From positions 1 to 49,475 of the forward strand of contig CAMPCJ010000004.1 in NCBI GenBank assembly GCA_946645685.1: a DNA stretch of 49,475 bases, written 5' to 3'. Shown piece by piece: positions 1 through 7,518 of this stretch. The position numbers were made by a program, and so were the translations under genes. Each line of letters begins with the position of its first letter. The stretch's first letter is position 1. The stretch is from an uncultured Clostridia bacterium (GTDB lineage Bacteria; Bacillota; Clostridia; Oscillospirales; SIG627). The notes below the pieces were generated by a model, which was not told the origin of the DNA, made no database searches, and worked only from the letters and a program-made list of their open reading frames with translations.

Positions 1-363
1 GGCGTCGTCCCGCACCGAGAAGGTGACGGTCGCCGCGTCTCCCGTGGCGGTGAAATCTTCCGACGGGGAAGAAAAGAGGATCCGCTCCGCCCCCGCCTCT
101 CCCGCCGTCACGCCGCCGGGGAACAGATCCGTCAAAAGGATCTCCTTCACCGTCAGCGCCCGGGTGTCGTAGGAAAGGGACAGAGCGATCTCTCTGACGC
201 CGGGATTGCGTTCGCAGCGGATCGTCACGGAAAATTCGCTTCCCCGGGAAAGGCTCTGCTTTTCGGCAAGTAGAGAGAATTTGCCCTGCCCCGCCCCGTG
301 GACGGAAAGGGCGCCGCACCATAAAAGCGCCGCAGCCAGCAGGATCCAAGCCGCTTTTTTCAT
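1..363 (-). CDS. Secreted cohesin-like domain protein (partial, C-terminus outside window)
   Basis: This gene is not in the ORF track because its stop lies beyond base 1. Reading the minus strand from the ATG at 363 gives 121 residues starting MKKAAWILLAAALLW, a signal peptide with a hydrophobic core to about residue 24. The mature part reads as one beta-rich domain with VKEILLTDLF and ALSLSYDTRALTV, which resembles the cohesin pattern (paired strands around a YD-x-x-L-x-V motif). Cohesins bind dockerins in cellulosomes and on surface proteins, but cohesin-like folds also occur in other secreted proteins. The ATG overlaps the stop of the upstream WYL regulator as ATGA, so translation is probably coupled. 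Function is unknown without the rest of the protein; the domain call is from pattern only. Confidence 0.7.
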   Translation of the reverse strand, partial: MKKAAWILLAAALLWCGALSVHGAGQGKFSLLAEKQSLSRGSEFSVTIRCERNPGVREIALSLSYDTRALTVKEILLTDLFPGGVTAGEAGAERILFSSPSEDFTATGDAATVTFSVRDDA

Positions 364-1352
364 ACTTCTCCTCCGTTGGCGCGCAGGACCTCCCGCGCTT
401 TTTCCACCAGCTCCAGCCGAACACTTTCCGGCTCGATCACCCGCACCTTGTCGCCGAATCCCATCAGCCACGCCAGAAAGGGCGGCGATACCATCACGGG
501 CAGGGTCGTCTCAAAGCCTCCCTCCCGCTTCCGCGTCACCAGATTGGAGCCGAAGCGGTCGAAGAAGACGCCGGCAAGCTCCTCCCGGCACCACAGCGTC
601 ACCCGCTCCTCCCTGCCGCCGAACATCCCGAAGGTCTTCTTCTCATAGGCGGCGGGATCCAGATCCCGGAAGATCTCTTTGCCGAAGCGGCTTCGCTCCG
701 TCTGCCGGATGCCCTGCATTTTGTCGACCCGGAAATGGCGGATCTCCCGACTTGCTTCTTCCACGGCAATGAGGTAATAGTTTTCATCGTCCCAATGGAG
801 CAGATAGGGGGAGGCGACGTACCGTTCGCCGCCCCGGCGAAGCACCTTTTCCCCGGCGCTGTTCCACTCAAAATACTGGAAGGAAACGGCTCTGTCCTGT
901 TCGATGGCGGTGGATAGGGCGTCCACCGTCAGATAAATGCTCTCGTTCATCGTCTTGATCCGACCCGCCACCGCCACCTGCCGGGACAGCGTTTTGGCAA
1001 GATGGGTGCTGGTCAGGGTCTGCAGTTTCCGGATCAGCTCCGCGCTCTTGCGGGAGGTGAGAAAGCGGGAGGACTGTACCGCGTCCACCAGAAGCCTCAG
1101 CTCCGGCAGCTCGAAATCCCTCTCCCCTAAAAAATAACCGGTGTGCTTGCCCTTCACCCGAACGATGTCCAGCCCGAACAGCTGCAGCTCCTCCAGGTCG
1201 CTGTACAGACTCTTCCGTTCCGAACGGATCCCCGCGGCGGCAAGATGGGTCTGCATCTCGGCAAGGGTCATGGGATGATCTTCATCCGTCTGCTCCGTCA
1301 AAAGCTTGGCAAGTGTGAGCAGTTTGGCTTTCTGCCCGAATGCGCGTGGCAT
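360..1352 (-). CDS. WYL-domain transcriptional regulator (HTH + WYL)
   Basis: The 330-residue protein begins with a winged helix-turn-helix of the DeoR/HTH_11 type (about residues 8-65, with LAEMQTHLAAAGIRSERKSLYSDL). A WYL-type SH3-like domain follows at about 150-215 (RYVASPYLLHWDDENYYLIA and the following RHFRVDKM), then a C-terminal extension domain ending near FGDKVRVIEPESV. WYL proteins are DNA-binding regulators that probably sense nucleic acid or nucleotide ligands. An AAGGAGGG ribosome site precedes the ATG at 1352. The gene is divergent from galK with its own promoter, and its stop overlaps the start of the cohesin-like gene by four bases, so the two are co-transcribed. The target is not evident from the sequence. 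Confidence 0.9.
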   Translation of the reverse strand: MPRAFGQKAKLLTLAKLLTEQTDEDHPMTLAEMQTHLAAAGIRSERKSLYSDLEELQLFGLDIVRVKGKHTGYFLGERDFELPELRLLVDAVQSSRFLTSRKSAELIRKLQTLTSTHLAKTLSRQVAVAGRIKTMNESIYLTVDALSTAIEQDRAVSFQYFEWNSAGEKVLRRGGERYVASPYLLHWDDENYYLIAVEEASREIRHFRVDKMQGIRQTERSRFGKEIFRDLDPAAYEKKTFGMFGGREERVTLWCREELAGVFFDRFGSNLVTRKREGGFETTLPVMVSPPFLAWLMGFGDKVRVIEPESVRLELVEKAREVLRANGGEV

Positions 1353-1373
1353 GGCGATCCCTCCTTTTTATAT

Positions 1374-1402
1374 ATTGTACCATAAAGCGGACAGATATGC
1401 AA
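1374..1402 (-). promoter_or_regulatory. Sigma-A-type promoter of the WYL regulator operon
   Basis: On the minus strand TTGCAT (1402-1397) and TACAAT (1379-1374) are separated by 17 bases. Transcription would start about 10-15 bases before the ribosome site of the WYL gene. Confidence 0.65.
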
Positions 1403-1412
1403 GAGTTCTTTC

Positions 1413-1441
1413 TTGACATTTGCTCATCTCCCTCCTATAAT
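1413..1441 (+). promoter_or_regulatory. Sigma-A promoter of galK
   Basis: A perfect -35 (TTGACA, 1413-1418) and a perfect -10 (TATAAT, 1436-1441) are spaced by 17 bases. The -35 boxes of this and the divergent WYL promoter lie about 10 bases apart, so a regulator bound here could affect both. Confidence 0.85.
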
Positions 1442-1476
1442 GGAAAAAGAATCAGGTCACTGAAAGGAGAAACCCC

Positions 1477-2757
1477 ATGAGATCCCGGGAAGCTATGGAA
1501 GCCATCCGCTCCGGCGCGTATGACAAAACCTTCGCAGCGCTTTACGGCGCCGCCGCCGCCGCGCCCCAGAAGGAGCGGTATATCCGTTTGATCGAAACGT
1601 ATGAAAAAACCTTCGGAAAGGACGACGACATCGCCGTGTTTTCCGCCCCCGGCCGCACGGAGATCGGCGGCAATCATACGGACCATAACCGGGGCAGAGT
1701 CCTTGCGGGCTCCGTGGATCTGGACGTGATCGCCGTGGCGTCCAAAACGACGGATCAGATCGCCCGTGTGTATTCCGAGGGCTTCGCCCCGGACGACGTC
1801 GATTTGGACGACCAGACCGTTTATCCCGCCGAGCAGGGGCATTCCGCCGCCCTGCTCCGCGGCATTGCCCGGGCGCTGGATGAGCGGGGGTACCGCCGGG
1901 GCGGCTACCGCGCCGTCACCGTTTCCAACGTGCCCCGGGGCAGCGGCGTTTCTTCCTCCGCCGCCTTCGAGGTGCTTCTCACCACCATTCAGAACGCCTT
2001 TTATAACGAGAACGCCATCCCCCCCATGGAGGTGGCGAAGATCAGCCAGTTCGCCGAACGGGACTATTTCGGCAAGCCCTGCGGATTGATGGATCAGGCG
2101 GCTTGCGCCGTGGGCGGCATCTGCCTGTTCGATTTCGGAACGGAGGAGCCCGGCGTGGAGCAGATCCCCTTTGATTTCAGCGCCGCCGGATATAAGCTGT
2201 GCCTGGTCTCCGTGGGGGGCGACCATTCCGATCTGACGGACGCCTACGCCGCCATTCCCGCCCGGATGAAGCAGGTGGCGGGCTTTTTCGGCAAGAGTTT
2301 TTTGAACGAAGTGAGTCTGGAAGAGCTTACGTCCCGCTTAACGGAAGTCCGTGCGGCTTGCGGGGACGATGCCGTTTTGGCGGCGCTCCATTTCCTGCGG
2401 GAAACGGAGCGGGTCACCGTTGAGCGTTCCGCCCTGCTCCGGGGCGATTTCGACGGGTTTTTGAAGCAGGTGATCGCCTCCGGTCACTCTTCCTTCGAGT
2501 ATTTGCAAAACGTCCTGGTTCCTTTTGAAAACGCCTGCCAGGGCGCCGCTATCGCCCTTTTCTATGCCTCCGCCCTTTTGGAAGACGGCGCCCGGGGCGC
2601 CTGGCGCATCCACGGCGGCGGCTTCGGCGGCACCACCCAGAATTACGTGCCGGACGCTCTTGTCCCTGCCTTCCGCGCCGCCATGGACGGCATTTTCGGG
2701 GAAGGCGCCTGCCACGTGCTTTCCATCCGTCCCGTGGGGCCTGTTCAGGTCCTGTAA
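1477..2757 (+). CDS. galK: Galactokinase (GHMP kinase family)
   Basis: The 426-residue protein phosphorylates galactose to galactose-1-phosphate in the cytoplasm, the first committed step of the Leloir pathway. The galactokinase signature SAPGRTEIGGNHTDHNRG lies at residues 56-73, the GHMP ATP-binding motif VPRGSGVSSSAAFEV at about 151-165, and the third motif GAWRIHGGGFGGT near residue 380. Length is slightly above the usual 380-400. An AAAGGAG site sits 7 bases before the ATG. It stands alone: galT and galE are not adjacent, and a strong terminator follows directly. N-acetylgalactosamine or other sugar kinases of the same family are alternatives, but the NHTDHN motif favours galactose. Confidence 0.92.
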   Translation: MRSREAMEAIRSGAYDKTFAALYGAAAAAPQKERYIRLIETYEKTFGKDDDIAVFSAPGRTEIGGNHTDHNRGRVLAGSVDLDVIAVASKTTDQIARVYSEGFAPDDVDLDDQTVYPAEQGHSAALLRGIARALDERGYRRGGYRAVTVSNVPRGSGVSSSAAFEVLLTTIQNAFYNENAIPPMEVAKISQFAERDYFGKPCGLMDQAACAVGGICLFDFGTEEPGVEQIPFDFSAAGYKLCLVSVGGDHSDLTDAYAAIPARMKQVAGFFGKSFLNEVSLEELTSRLTEVRAACGDDAVLAALHFLRETERVTVERSALLRGDFDGFLKQVIASGHSSFEYLQNVLVPFENACQGAAIALFYASALLEDGARGAWRIHGGGFGGTTQNYVPDALVPAFRAAMDGIFGEGACHVLSIRPVGPVQVL

Positions 2758-2767
2758 CGCGTCGGGG

Positions 2768-2811
2768 CAGCAAAAGAGAGCGGGAACGAAAGTTCCCGCT
2801 CTCTTTTGCTG
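2768..2811. terminator. Bidirectional intrinsic terminator between galK and pfkA
   Basis: A perfect 20-bp stem (CAGCAAAAGAGAGCGGGAAC and its complement) closes on a GAAA tetraloop. Flanking A and T runs inside the stem let it terminate both convergent genes. Confidence 0.9.
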
Positions 2812-2816
2812 TTTGA

Positions 2817-3809
2817 TCAATACAGAGAAAGGATCTTGCTGGTCTCGATAAGGCCCTCGTCGATGCTCTTGGTCATCCCCAGCGCCTCCTCGATGTCCAG
2901 ATCCACCACGTTCTCGCCCTTCATGGCGACGATCCGCCCGGTGATCCCCCGCGCCAGCAGAGAAACCGCTTCGGCGCCCATCAGGGAAGCCACCACCCGA
3001 TCCCGCACCGTGGGACTGCCGCCCCGCTGTTGGTGACCCAGGATGGTGGTGTTGGTGGTGATGCCGGTGGCTTCCTTGATCTTCTCGGCGATCTCCACGC
3101 TGCCGCCCACGCCCTCCGCTACGATGATGATGTAGTGGTGCTTTCCGGCGTTGCGGCAGGAAAGGATGGGTTTGATGATATCCTCGTTGATGTCAAACTT
3201 CTTTTCAGGGATGATGCACGCCTCCGCGCCCCCGGCGATGCCGCAGTTCAGCGCGATGTACCCGGCGTTCCGCCCCATAACCTCCACCACGCTGCAGCGT
3301 TCATGGCTGGACGCGGTGTCCTTGATCCGGTCAATGGCTTCCTTGACCGTGTTCATGGCGGTGTCGTAGCCGATGGTGTAATCCGTGCATCCGATGTCAT
3401 TGTCAATGGTGGCGGGAATGCCGATCACCGGCACGCCGATGCGGTGCAGATCCCGGGCGCCCCGGAAGGAGCCGTCCCCGCCGATGACCACCAAAGCGTC
3501 CAGCTTGAAAATATCCGCCATGGCTTTGCCCCGCTTTATACCCTCTTCGGATTGAAATTCCTTGGAACGGGCGGTGAGCAGCACCGTGCCTCCGCGGTTG
3601 ATGATATTGGAAACGGAGTGAGCGTTCATCTCGCTGATCTCCCCGTCCAAAAGCCCTTCATATCCGCGCTTGATCCCGAAAACCTGCAGCTTGTGATACA
3701 GTCCCGCCCGCACCACGGCGCGAAGGGCGGCGTTCATCCCCGGCGCGTCTCCGCCGGACGTGAGAACGCCGATTCGTTGGATCTTTTTCTCTTCCTGCAT
3801 TTTACTCAT
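2817..3809 (-). CDS. pfkA: ATP-dependent 6-phosphofructokinase
   Basis: The enzyme phosphorylates fructose-6-phosphate to fructose-1,6-bisphosphate, the committed step of glycolysis. From the chosen start (MSKMQEEKKIQRIGVLTSGG) it has 330 residues, close to the usual 320. The ATP loop GVLTSGGDAPGMN, the GGDGSFRGA motif and catalytic TIDNDI are all present. GGDGS rather than GGDDT is the signature of ATP-dependent and not pyrophosphate-dependent enzymes. The track's longer start at 3875 is rejected because a GGGAGG ribosome site lies just before 3809 and a promoter overlaps the extra codons. It converges on galK across a shared terminator. Confidence 0.95.
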   Translation of the reverse strand: MSKMQEEKKIQRIGVLTSGGDAPGMNAALRAVVRAGLYHKLQVFGIKRGYEGLLDGEISEMNAHSVSNIINRGGTVLLTARSKEFQSEEGIKRGKAMADIFKLDALVVIGGDGSFRGARDLHRIGVPVIGIPATIDNDIGCTDYTIGYDTAMNTVKEAIDRIKDTASSHERCSVVEVMGRNAGYIALNCGIAGGAEACIIPEKKFDINEDIIKPILSCRNAGKHHYIIIVAEGVGGSVEIAEKIKEATGITTNTTILGHQQRGGSPTVRDRVVASLMGAEAVSLLARGITGRIVAMKGENVVDLDIEEALGMTKSIDEGLIETSKILSLY

Positions 3810-3847
3810 ACTTTCCTCCCGCGATAAAAAAAGGATCTCTCCCATAC

Positions 3848-3875
3848 AGTATAGCATTTTCCGGGAGAATTGCAA
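3848..3875 (-). promoter_or_regulatory. Sigma-A-type promoter of pfkA
   Basis: On the minus strand TTGCAA (3875-3870) and TATACT (3853-3848) are separated by 16 bases. The predicted start gives a leader of about 30 bases carrying the GGGAGG site. Confidence 0.6.
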
Positions 3876-3925
3876 GAGTGCGGCGGGTAAAAAAAGATGC
3901 TTTTGTTGTGAAAAAGCGCATTTTT

Positions 3926-4729
3926 TTACACGGCGCTCCCGTCTCTTCTCCCGGAGGGCGTTTTCCGACCCTGGAAAAAGTGGGCGGGAAAGCGCGTCTC
4001 CAGCGGCAGCCGTATCGTCAATGTCGCGGTTTTGCCGTCCTCGCTGATGTGCGCGTCGTATTCAAAGCCGCTTCTCCGGGACAGCACGCTCAAGAGCAGG
4101 ATCCTTTCCAGATCCTCTCCCGCAACCTCCGTAAACAAACGCGTCAGGATCGTCTGATGATTCTCGGCGGAGAAGGAGAAAGTCAGGGAGACCTGCTCCG
4201 CCGTCTTTTTCAGCTCCAGAGGGACCGTCTTCTCCCCGGCGGAAAAGCGCAGCAGGCGGATCAGCTGAAGGAGCACCTCTTTCACCTCCGGCACCGTCCA
4301 CACCGGCTCCTCCTCCGCCGAAGGGGAAAGAAGACCGCTTTCGGTCAAAAAGGAGATCAGCTCCAGCGGCTCCGGGTCAGCTGCCTCCGCCCCGGTCTTG
4401 TCGGGGCGGGAAAGCAGGATCTTTTCCGCCGTCCGGCTTTCCTCCTCCGCGAGAATGCGCAGGACCAGGACCTTTCTCAAGCCGTCCTGCAGGGGAGAAA
4501 GCCAGAACAACGTGTTCTTTCCGTGCAGGAGCCGTACCGTCAGGGAAGAGCCTTTCCCGACCTCTTCCGGAAAGAGAGCGTCGATACAGCGCTGCCGGTA
4601 AAACAACCGGGCGGCTTTTTCATTCCGGTACCGGATGTGCCAGGCGTCGTCGGTGATGAGAGCGGGCACGTCGTAGCGGGCGAGGGAGCGCTTCATCGCG
4701 GAAAGCGCGCGATCCGGCAGTCTTTTCAT
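3926..4729 (-). CDS. PAS-like protein with degenerate kinase-like C-terminus
   Basis: I do not recognise this 267-residue soluble protein as a named family. Residues about 12-100 look like a PAS sensor domain (ALITDDAWHIRYRNEKAARLFY). The C-terminal third ends in SEDGKTATLTIRLPLETRF, which resembles the last strand of a histidine-kinase ATPase domain, but there is no phospho-accepting histidine box and no N, G1 or G2 box that I can see. It could be a degenerate or scaffold sensor. It is followed by a promoter and then pfkA on the same strand and is divergent from the Sel1 gene. A GGAGG site precedes the ATG. The ORF is secure; the function is unknown. Confidence 0.7.
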   Translation of the reverse strand: MKRLPDRALSAMKRSLARYDVPALITDDAWHIRYRNEKAARLFYRQRCIDALFPEEVGKGSSLTVRLLHGKNTLFWLSPLQDGLRKVLVLRILAEEESRTAEKILLSRPDKTGAEAADPEPLELISFLTESGLLSPSAEEEPVWTVPEVKEVLLQLIRLLRFSAGEKTVPLELKKTAEQVSLTFSFSAENHQTILTRLFTEVAGEDLERILLLSVLSRRSGFEYDAHISEDGKTATLTIRLPLETRFPAHFFQGRKTPSGRRDGSAV

Positions 4730-4793
4730 GGAATGCCTCCTTTTTTGTTACAAGAATGGTCAGAGAACTGTCCTGCTTATGGGTCACAACTTA

Positions 4794-4802
4794 TGGTATA
4801 CT
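4794..4802 (+). promoter_or_regulatory. Extended -10 promoter element before the Sel1-like gene
   Basis: The sequence TGGTATACT is an extended -10 (TGn-TATACT), about 45 bases before the start codon. No good -35 is visible, which fits extended -10 promoters. Confidence 0.45.
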
Positions 4803-4846
4803 GCAACCGTAGGAAGAAAAACGTCTGTTTGAAAAGGAGCGTAAAA

Positions 4847-5233
4847 ATGAAAGATACCATGCAGATCCTGGAGGAAAAAGCGGCGCGGGGAGATTACGCC
4901 GCCGCCTTAAAGCTGGCAGACGCCTTGAAATGGGGGTACTACGGGGAAGCCTCTCCCGCCCGCGCCATGGCGCTGTACCGCGCCTGCACGGCGTCCCCCT
5001 CCCGGAGCGTGGCGGCGAGCGCCTATTATAACCTGGGCGTTTTCTATTACTTCGGGTTATTGGAAGAAAAGACGGACGTGCGCTTGGCGTTTGACTGCTT
5101 TATGAAATCCGCCCTGCTTTTGCCGGGCAAGGAAGCCCTGTCCCGGCTTGCGGATATGTACCGCTACGGCCAGTACGTGGAGCAAAACGAAACGGTGGCG
5201 ATGCGGCTGTACCTGAAAGCCGCTTCCGCCTGA
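4847..5233 (+). CDS. Sel1-like repeat protein
   Basis: This 128-residue protein has three helical pairs of the Sel1/TPR-like type: residues about 8-45 (AARGDYAAALKLADALKWG), 58-95 (SAYYNLGVFYYFGLLEE) and 98-128 (ALSRLADMYRYGQYVEQNE). Such solenoids mediate protein-protein contacts. There is no signal peptide, so it should be cytoplasmic. The start at 4847 has an AAAAGGAG site 9-10 bases upstream; the track's extension to 3878 is an antisense shadow of the PAS gene. It converges on the GIY-YIG gene with only three bases between stops, so its transcript must end inside that gene. Confidence 0.8.
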   Translation: MKDTMQILEEKAARGDYAAALKLADALKWGYYGEASPARAMALYRACTASPSRSVAASAYYNLGVFYYFGLLEEKTDVRLAFDCFMKSALLLPGKEALSRLADMYRYGQYVEQNETVAMRLYLKAASA

Positions 5234-5236
5234 CGG

Positions 5237-5554
5237 TCACGCCTCCGGCGGAGATACGGCGCGGAAGATAATTCCCTCCGGCAGTTTCACCAGCGCGTGC
5301 AGCAGACCGGGCTCCCGTGCCAGTTCTTCTTTGACGGGCTTTGCCGCCCGTTTCAAAAGCCGCTCCAGCTTGCTTGCCGCGCTGCGATCGGCGCTTTCCC
5401 AGACCGCAGCCATGAAAAGAGGCGTCCGATACCGCGTGTATCGGGCGCCTCTTTTGCTCCCGCTGCGGTGTTCGGCAAGCCGTCGTGCCGGATCGGTGGT
5501 GATCCCGGCGTACAGGGACCCGTCCCCGCAGCGCAGAAGATAGGTATAATACAT
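5237..5554 (-). CDS. GIY-YIG nuclease-family protein (YhbQ/UPF0213-like)
   Basis: The 105-residue protein has the GIY-YIG pattern as YYTYLLRCGDGSLYAGIT at the N-terminus, then RRLAEHRSGSKRGARYT, the arginine- and YT-containing part of the family, and a glutamate-containing helix near KLERLLKR. Stand-alone short members resemble E. coli YhbQ, whose cellular role is poorly defined; roles in DNA repair or processing are proposed. Its ATG follows the cysE stop with no gap (TAAATG), so it is translated by coupling. An unusually strong hairpin lies inside its coding sequence at 5415-5455. Confidence 0.85.
   Translation of the reverse strand: MYYTYLLRCGDGSLYAGITTDPARRLAEHRSGSKRGARYTRYRTPLFMAAVWESADRSAASKLERLLKRAAKPVKEELAREPGLLHALVKLPEGIIFRAVSPPEA
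5415..5455 (+). terminator. Terminator-like hairpin inside the GIY-YIG gene
   Basis: The plus strand reads AAAAGAGGCGTCCGATAC, a CGCGT loop, then GTATCGGGCGCCTCTTTT. Counting one U-G wobble, 18 consecutive pairs form in the plus-strand RNA, with flanking A4 and T4. It lies 180 bases past the Sel1 gene stop and could end that transcript, antisense to the GIY-YIG coding sequence. Confidence 0.6.
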
Positions 5555-6391
5555 TTATGCCTTGGGCGGCTTGTAATACACCGTGGAGCCCTCCGGCACG
5601 GAGCGGGTCAGCCACACGGAGCCGCCGATGACGCAGTTGTCCCCCACGAAGGTATCGCCCCCCAGAATGGTGGCGTTGGCGTAAATGATCACGTTGTTGC
5701 CGATGTTGGGGTGCCGTTTGATGTCCTTCACCGGGTTTCCGTTTTCGTCCAGCTCAAAGCTTCTGGCGCCCAGCGTCACGCCCTGATAGAGCTTCACGTG
5801 GTTGCCGATCACCGTGGTCTCGCCCACCACGATACCCGTGCCGTGGTCAATGCAGAAGTATTCGCCGATCTGCGCTCCGGCGTGGATGTCGATCCCGGTC
5901 TTCTCGTGGGCGTATTCCGTCATGATCCGGGAGATCAGCGGCACCTTCAATTGATACAGCTCGTGTGCGAGCCGGAAGATCGTAATGGCGTAAAAGCCCG
6001 GGTAGCACAAAAGCACTTCCTCCCGGCTTTTGGCGGCGGGGTCGCCTTCGTACAGCGCGACGATGTCCTTCATCAACAGCGCCTTCACCGCGGGCAGACG
6101 GCTGAAAAAGGCGTTCACCATCCCGTCCGCGTCCAGCGGGTCCTCCCGGAACGCGGCGGCTTTCCGGATCTCATCCGTCAAAACAATGCGGCATTTTTCC
6201 AAAAGTCCCTTGCCGGTCAAGGCTTCTCTGCGGGTGCTCTCGGAAGAAAAATACCCCGGAAAGATCAGCGCCTGCAGATCCTTGATCACCTCGATGACCG
6301 CTTTTCGGTCGGGCACGGGCGCTTGAAGGGTCGCGTCGCGTACCACGCTTTCCGTCCCGTCAAGTTCTTGCATAATGCGATCCAGTTCCAT
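5555..6391 (-). CDS. cysE: Serine O-acetyltransferase
   Basis: The enzyme acetylates L-serine with acetyl-CoA to O-acetylserine, the precursor of cysteine. The 278-residue protein has a helical N-terminal half (to about 155) and a C-terminal left-handed beta-helix of hexapeptide repeats (IDIHAGAQIG, IDHGTGIVVGETTVIG, IGNNVIIYANATILGG). The catalytic HGTG-containing segment and the RHPNIG loop of serine acetyltransferases are intact. It resembles the longer form with an extended N-terminal region rather than the about 215-residue B. subtilis type. No cysK is adjacent. The GIY-YIG gene follows without a gap. No T-box or S-box is visible in the short leader. Confidence 0.93.
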   Translation of the reverse strand: MELDRIMQELDGTESVVRDATLQAPVPDRKAVIEVIKDLQALIFPGYFSSESTRREALTGKGLLEKCRIVLTDEIRKAAAFREDPLDADGMVNAFFSRLPAVKALLMKDIVALYEGDPAAKSREEVLLCYPGFYAITIFRLAHELYQLKVPLISRIMTEYAHEKTGIDIHAGAQIGEYFCIDHGTGIVVGETTVIGNHVKLYQGVTLGARSFELDENGNPVKDIKRHPNIGNNVIIYANATILGGDTFVGDNCVIGGSVWLTRSVPEGSTVYYKPPKA

Positions 6392-6418
6392 ATCATATCC
6401 CCTTTACAAAGTGGCATC

Positions 6419-6447
6419 ATTGTACCATATTTTTCCGGGCATTGCAA
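6419..6447 (-). promoter_or_regulatory. Sigma-A-type promoter of cysE
   Basis: On the minus strand TTGCAA (6447-6442) and TACAAT (6424-6419) are separated by 17 bases. The leader to the cysE ATG is only about 20 bases, too short for a riboswitch. Confidence 0.65.
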
Positions 6448-6480
6448 GACGTAAGCGGAAAAAGAGAGGGGAAAGAACGA

Positions 6481-6510
6481 TTGACAAGTCCCGCCCTCTT
6501 TCGGTATAAT
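6481..6510 (+). promoter_or_regulatory. Sigma-A promoter of the DUF6273 gene
   Basis: A perfect TTGACA (6481-6486) and perfect TATAAT (6505-6510) are separated by 18 bases, followed by a leader of about 68 bases in which I see no strong structure. Confidence 0.75.
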
Positions 6511-6584
6511 ATCATCGTTATGAAAAGATAAGCAAATCAAACGTTTTGCCGTATGAAACTGCGTTGTTCCCGAAGGAGATCTTC

Positions 6585-7481
6585 ATGGCTCACACAAAAA
6601 CCCGCCACCCCCGGGGAAAGATAGGGAAAAAGGGCGTCGTCATCCTCTCGTCTGTCGCCGCTCTCACCGTGCTTGCCGTATGTCTGGCGGTATTTCTGAT
6701 CTATCCGAACACCAAAATGGCGCCCGCCCGGCAGCTGCAGGCACAGGGACGGTATGAAGAAGCCATTGCCCTTTTGCGCCCCGTCCGGTATTACGGGCCC
6801 GCCGGGGAGCTTATCGACGCCTGCTTCGACGCCATCTACGGCAAAGACGCCTATCGCTTAGCCAAAGCCGCCCCGTCCCTGAAGGCGGGAAGCGTTTGCA
6901 CCTTCGGATCCTTTGAGCAGGACGGCAGCCGGAAAAACGGCTCGGAGCCGATTGAATGGGTCGTTCTTTCCAAGGAGGGAGACACCCTGTTTCTGATCAG
7001 TAAATACGCCCTGGATTGGCGCGCCTTCAACGTGAATGTCACCGGCGTCACCGGCGTGAATTGGCATATTTCTTCCGTGCGGGAGTGGCTGAACGGCACG
7101 TTTCTCCGCAGCGCCTTCAGCCCCACGGCGCAGCAGGTCATGGTGCCCTGCGCCATCACCTCGGTGGAAGCGGGGGAGACCGTGGAGGATCAGGATCTTG
7201 TCTTCCTCCCGGAGCCGGCGGATCTGGAGCGCTGTCCCCCGGTGGGTGCCGCCGTCACCTGCTTCCCCACGCCGTTCGCTTCCGAAGGGCGCAGCGCCCG
7301 TTCCGACCTGGGGGACGGCAGCTGTTCCTGGTGGGTGCGCCGGTACAGCGAGAAAGGCACCTCCGTTTTCTTTGTGGCGGGGGACGGCACCATGGGGGAG
7401 AACAACTGGGATCTGGCGTATCACTACCTGGGCGTCAGACCCGCCATCCGGGTGGATCTGAGCGGGATCCGGATCGATTGA
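6585..7481 (+). CDS. Membrane-anchored DUF6273 protein
   Basis: The 298-residue protein starts at the ATG at 6585, preceded by AAGGAG, rather than the TTG at 6546. A basic N-terminus is followed by one transmembrane helix (about residues 20-42, GVVILSSVAALTVLAVCLAV). A short TPR-like helix pair follows (ARQLQAQGRYEEAIALL), then a C-terminal DUF6273 domain (from about 105: FGSFEQDGSRKNGSEPIEWVVL, LISKYALDWRAFN, WHISSVREWLNGTFLRSAFS, and the closing YHYLGVRPAIRVDL). DUF6273 is a common Clostridia module of unknown function, related in pattern to formylglycine-generating/C-lectin-like folds. The domain should face outside. A terminator follows immediately. Confidence 0.85.
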   Translation: MAHTKTRHPRGKIGKKGVVILSSVAALTVLAVCLAVFLIYPNTKMAPARQLQAQGRYEEAIALLRPVRYYGPAGELIDACFDAIYGKDAYRLAKAAPSLKAGSVCTFGSFEQDGSRKNGSEPIEWVVLSKEGDTLFLISKYALDWRAFNVNVTGVTGVNWHISSVREWLNGTFLRSAFSPTAQQVMVPCAITSVEAGETVEDQDLVFLPEPADLERCPPVGAAVTCFPTPFASEGRSARSDLGDGSCSWWVRRYSEKGTSVFFVAGDGTMGENNWDLAYHYLGVRPAIRVDLSGIRID

Positions 7482-7518
7482 AAAAATCGGAGCAAGGTTA
7501 CCTTGCTCCGATTTTTTT
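7481..7518. terminator. Bidirectional terminator between the DUF6273 gene and spo0A
   Basis: AAAAAATCGGAGCAAGG pairs with CCTTGCTCCGATTTTTT around a TTA loop. The hairpin overlaps the last base of the upstream gene and the stop codon of spo0A, so it serves both convergent genes. Confidence 0.9.

Noticed and set aside
3878-5233. 451-residue version of the Sel1 gene
   Set aside because: The first 323 codons are antisense to the PAS gene; a ribosome site and promoter support the start at 4847.
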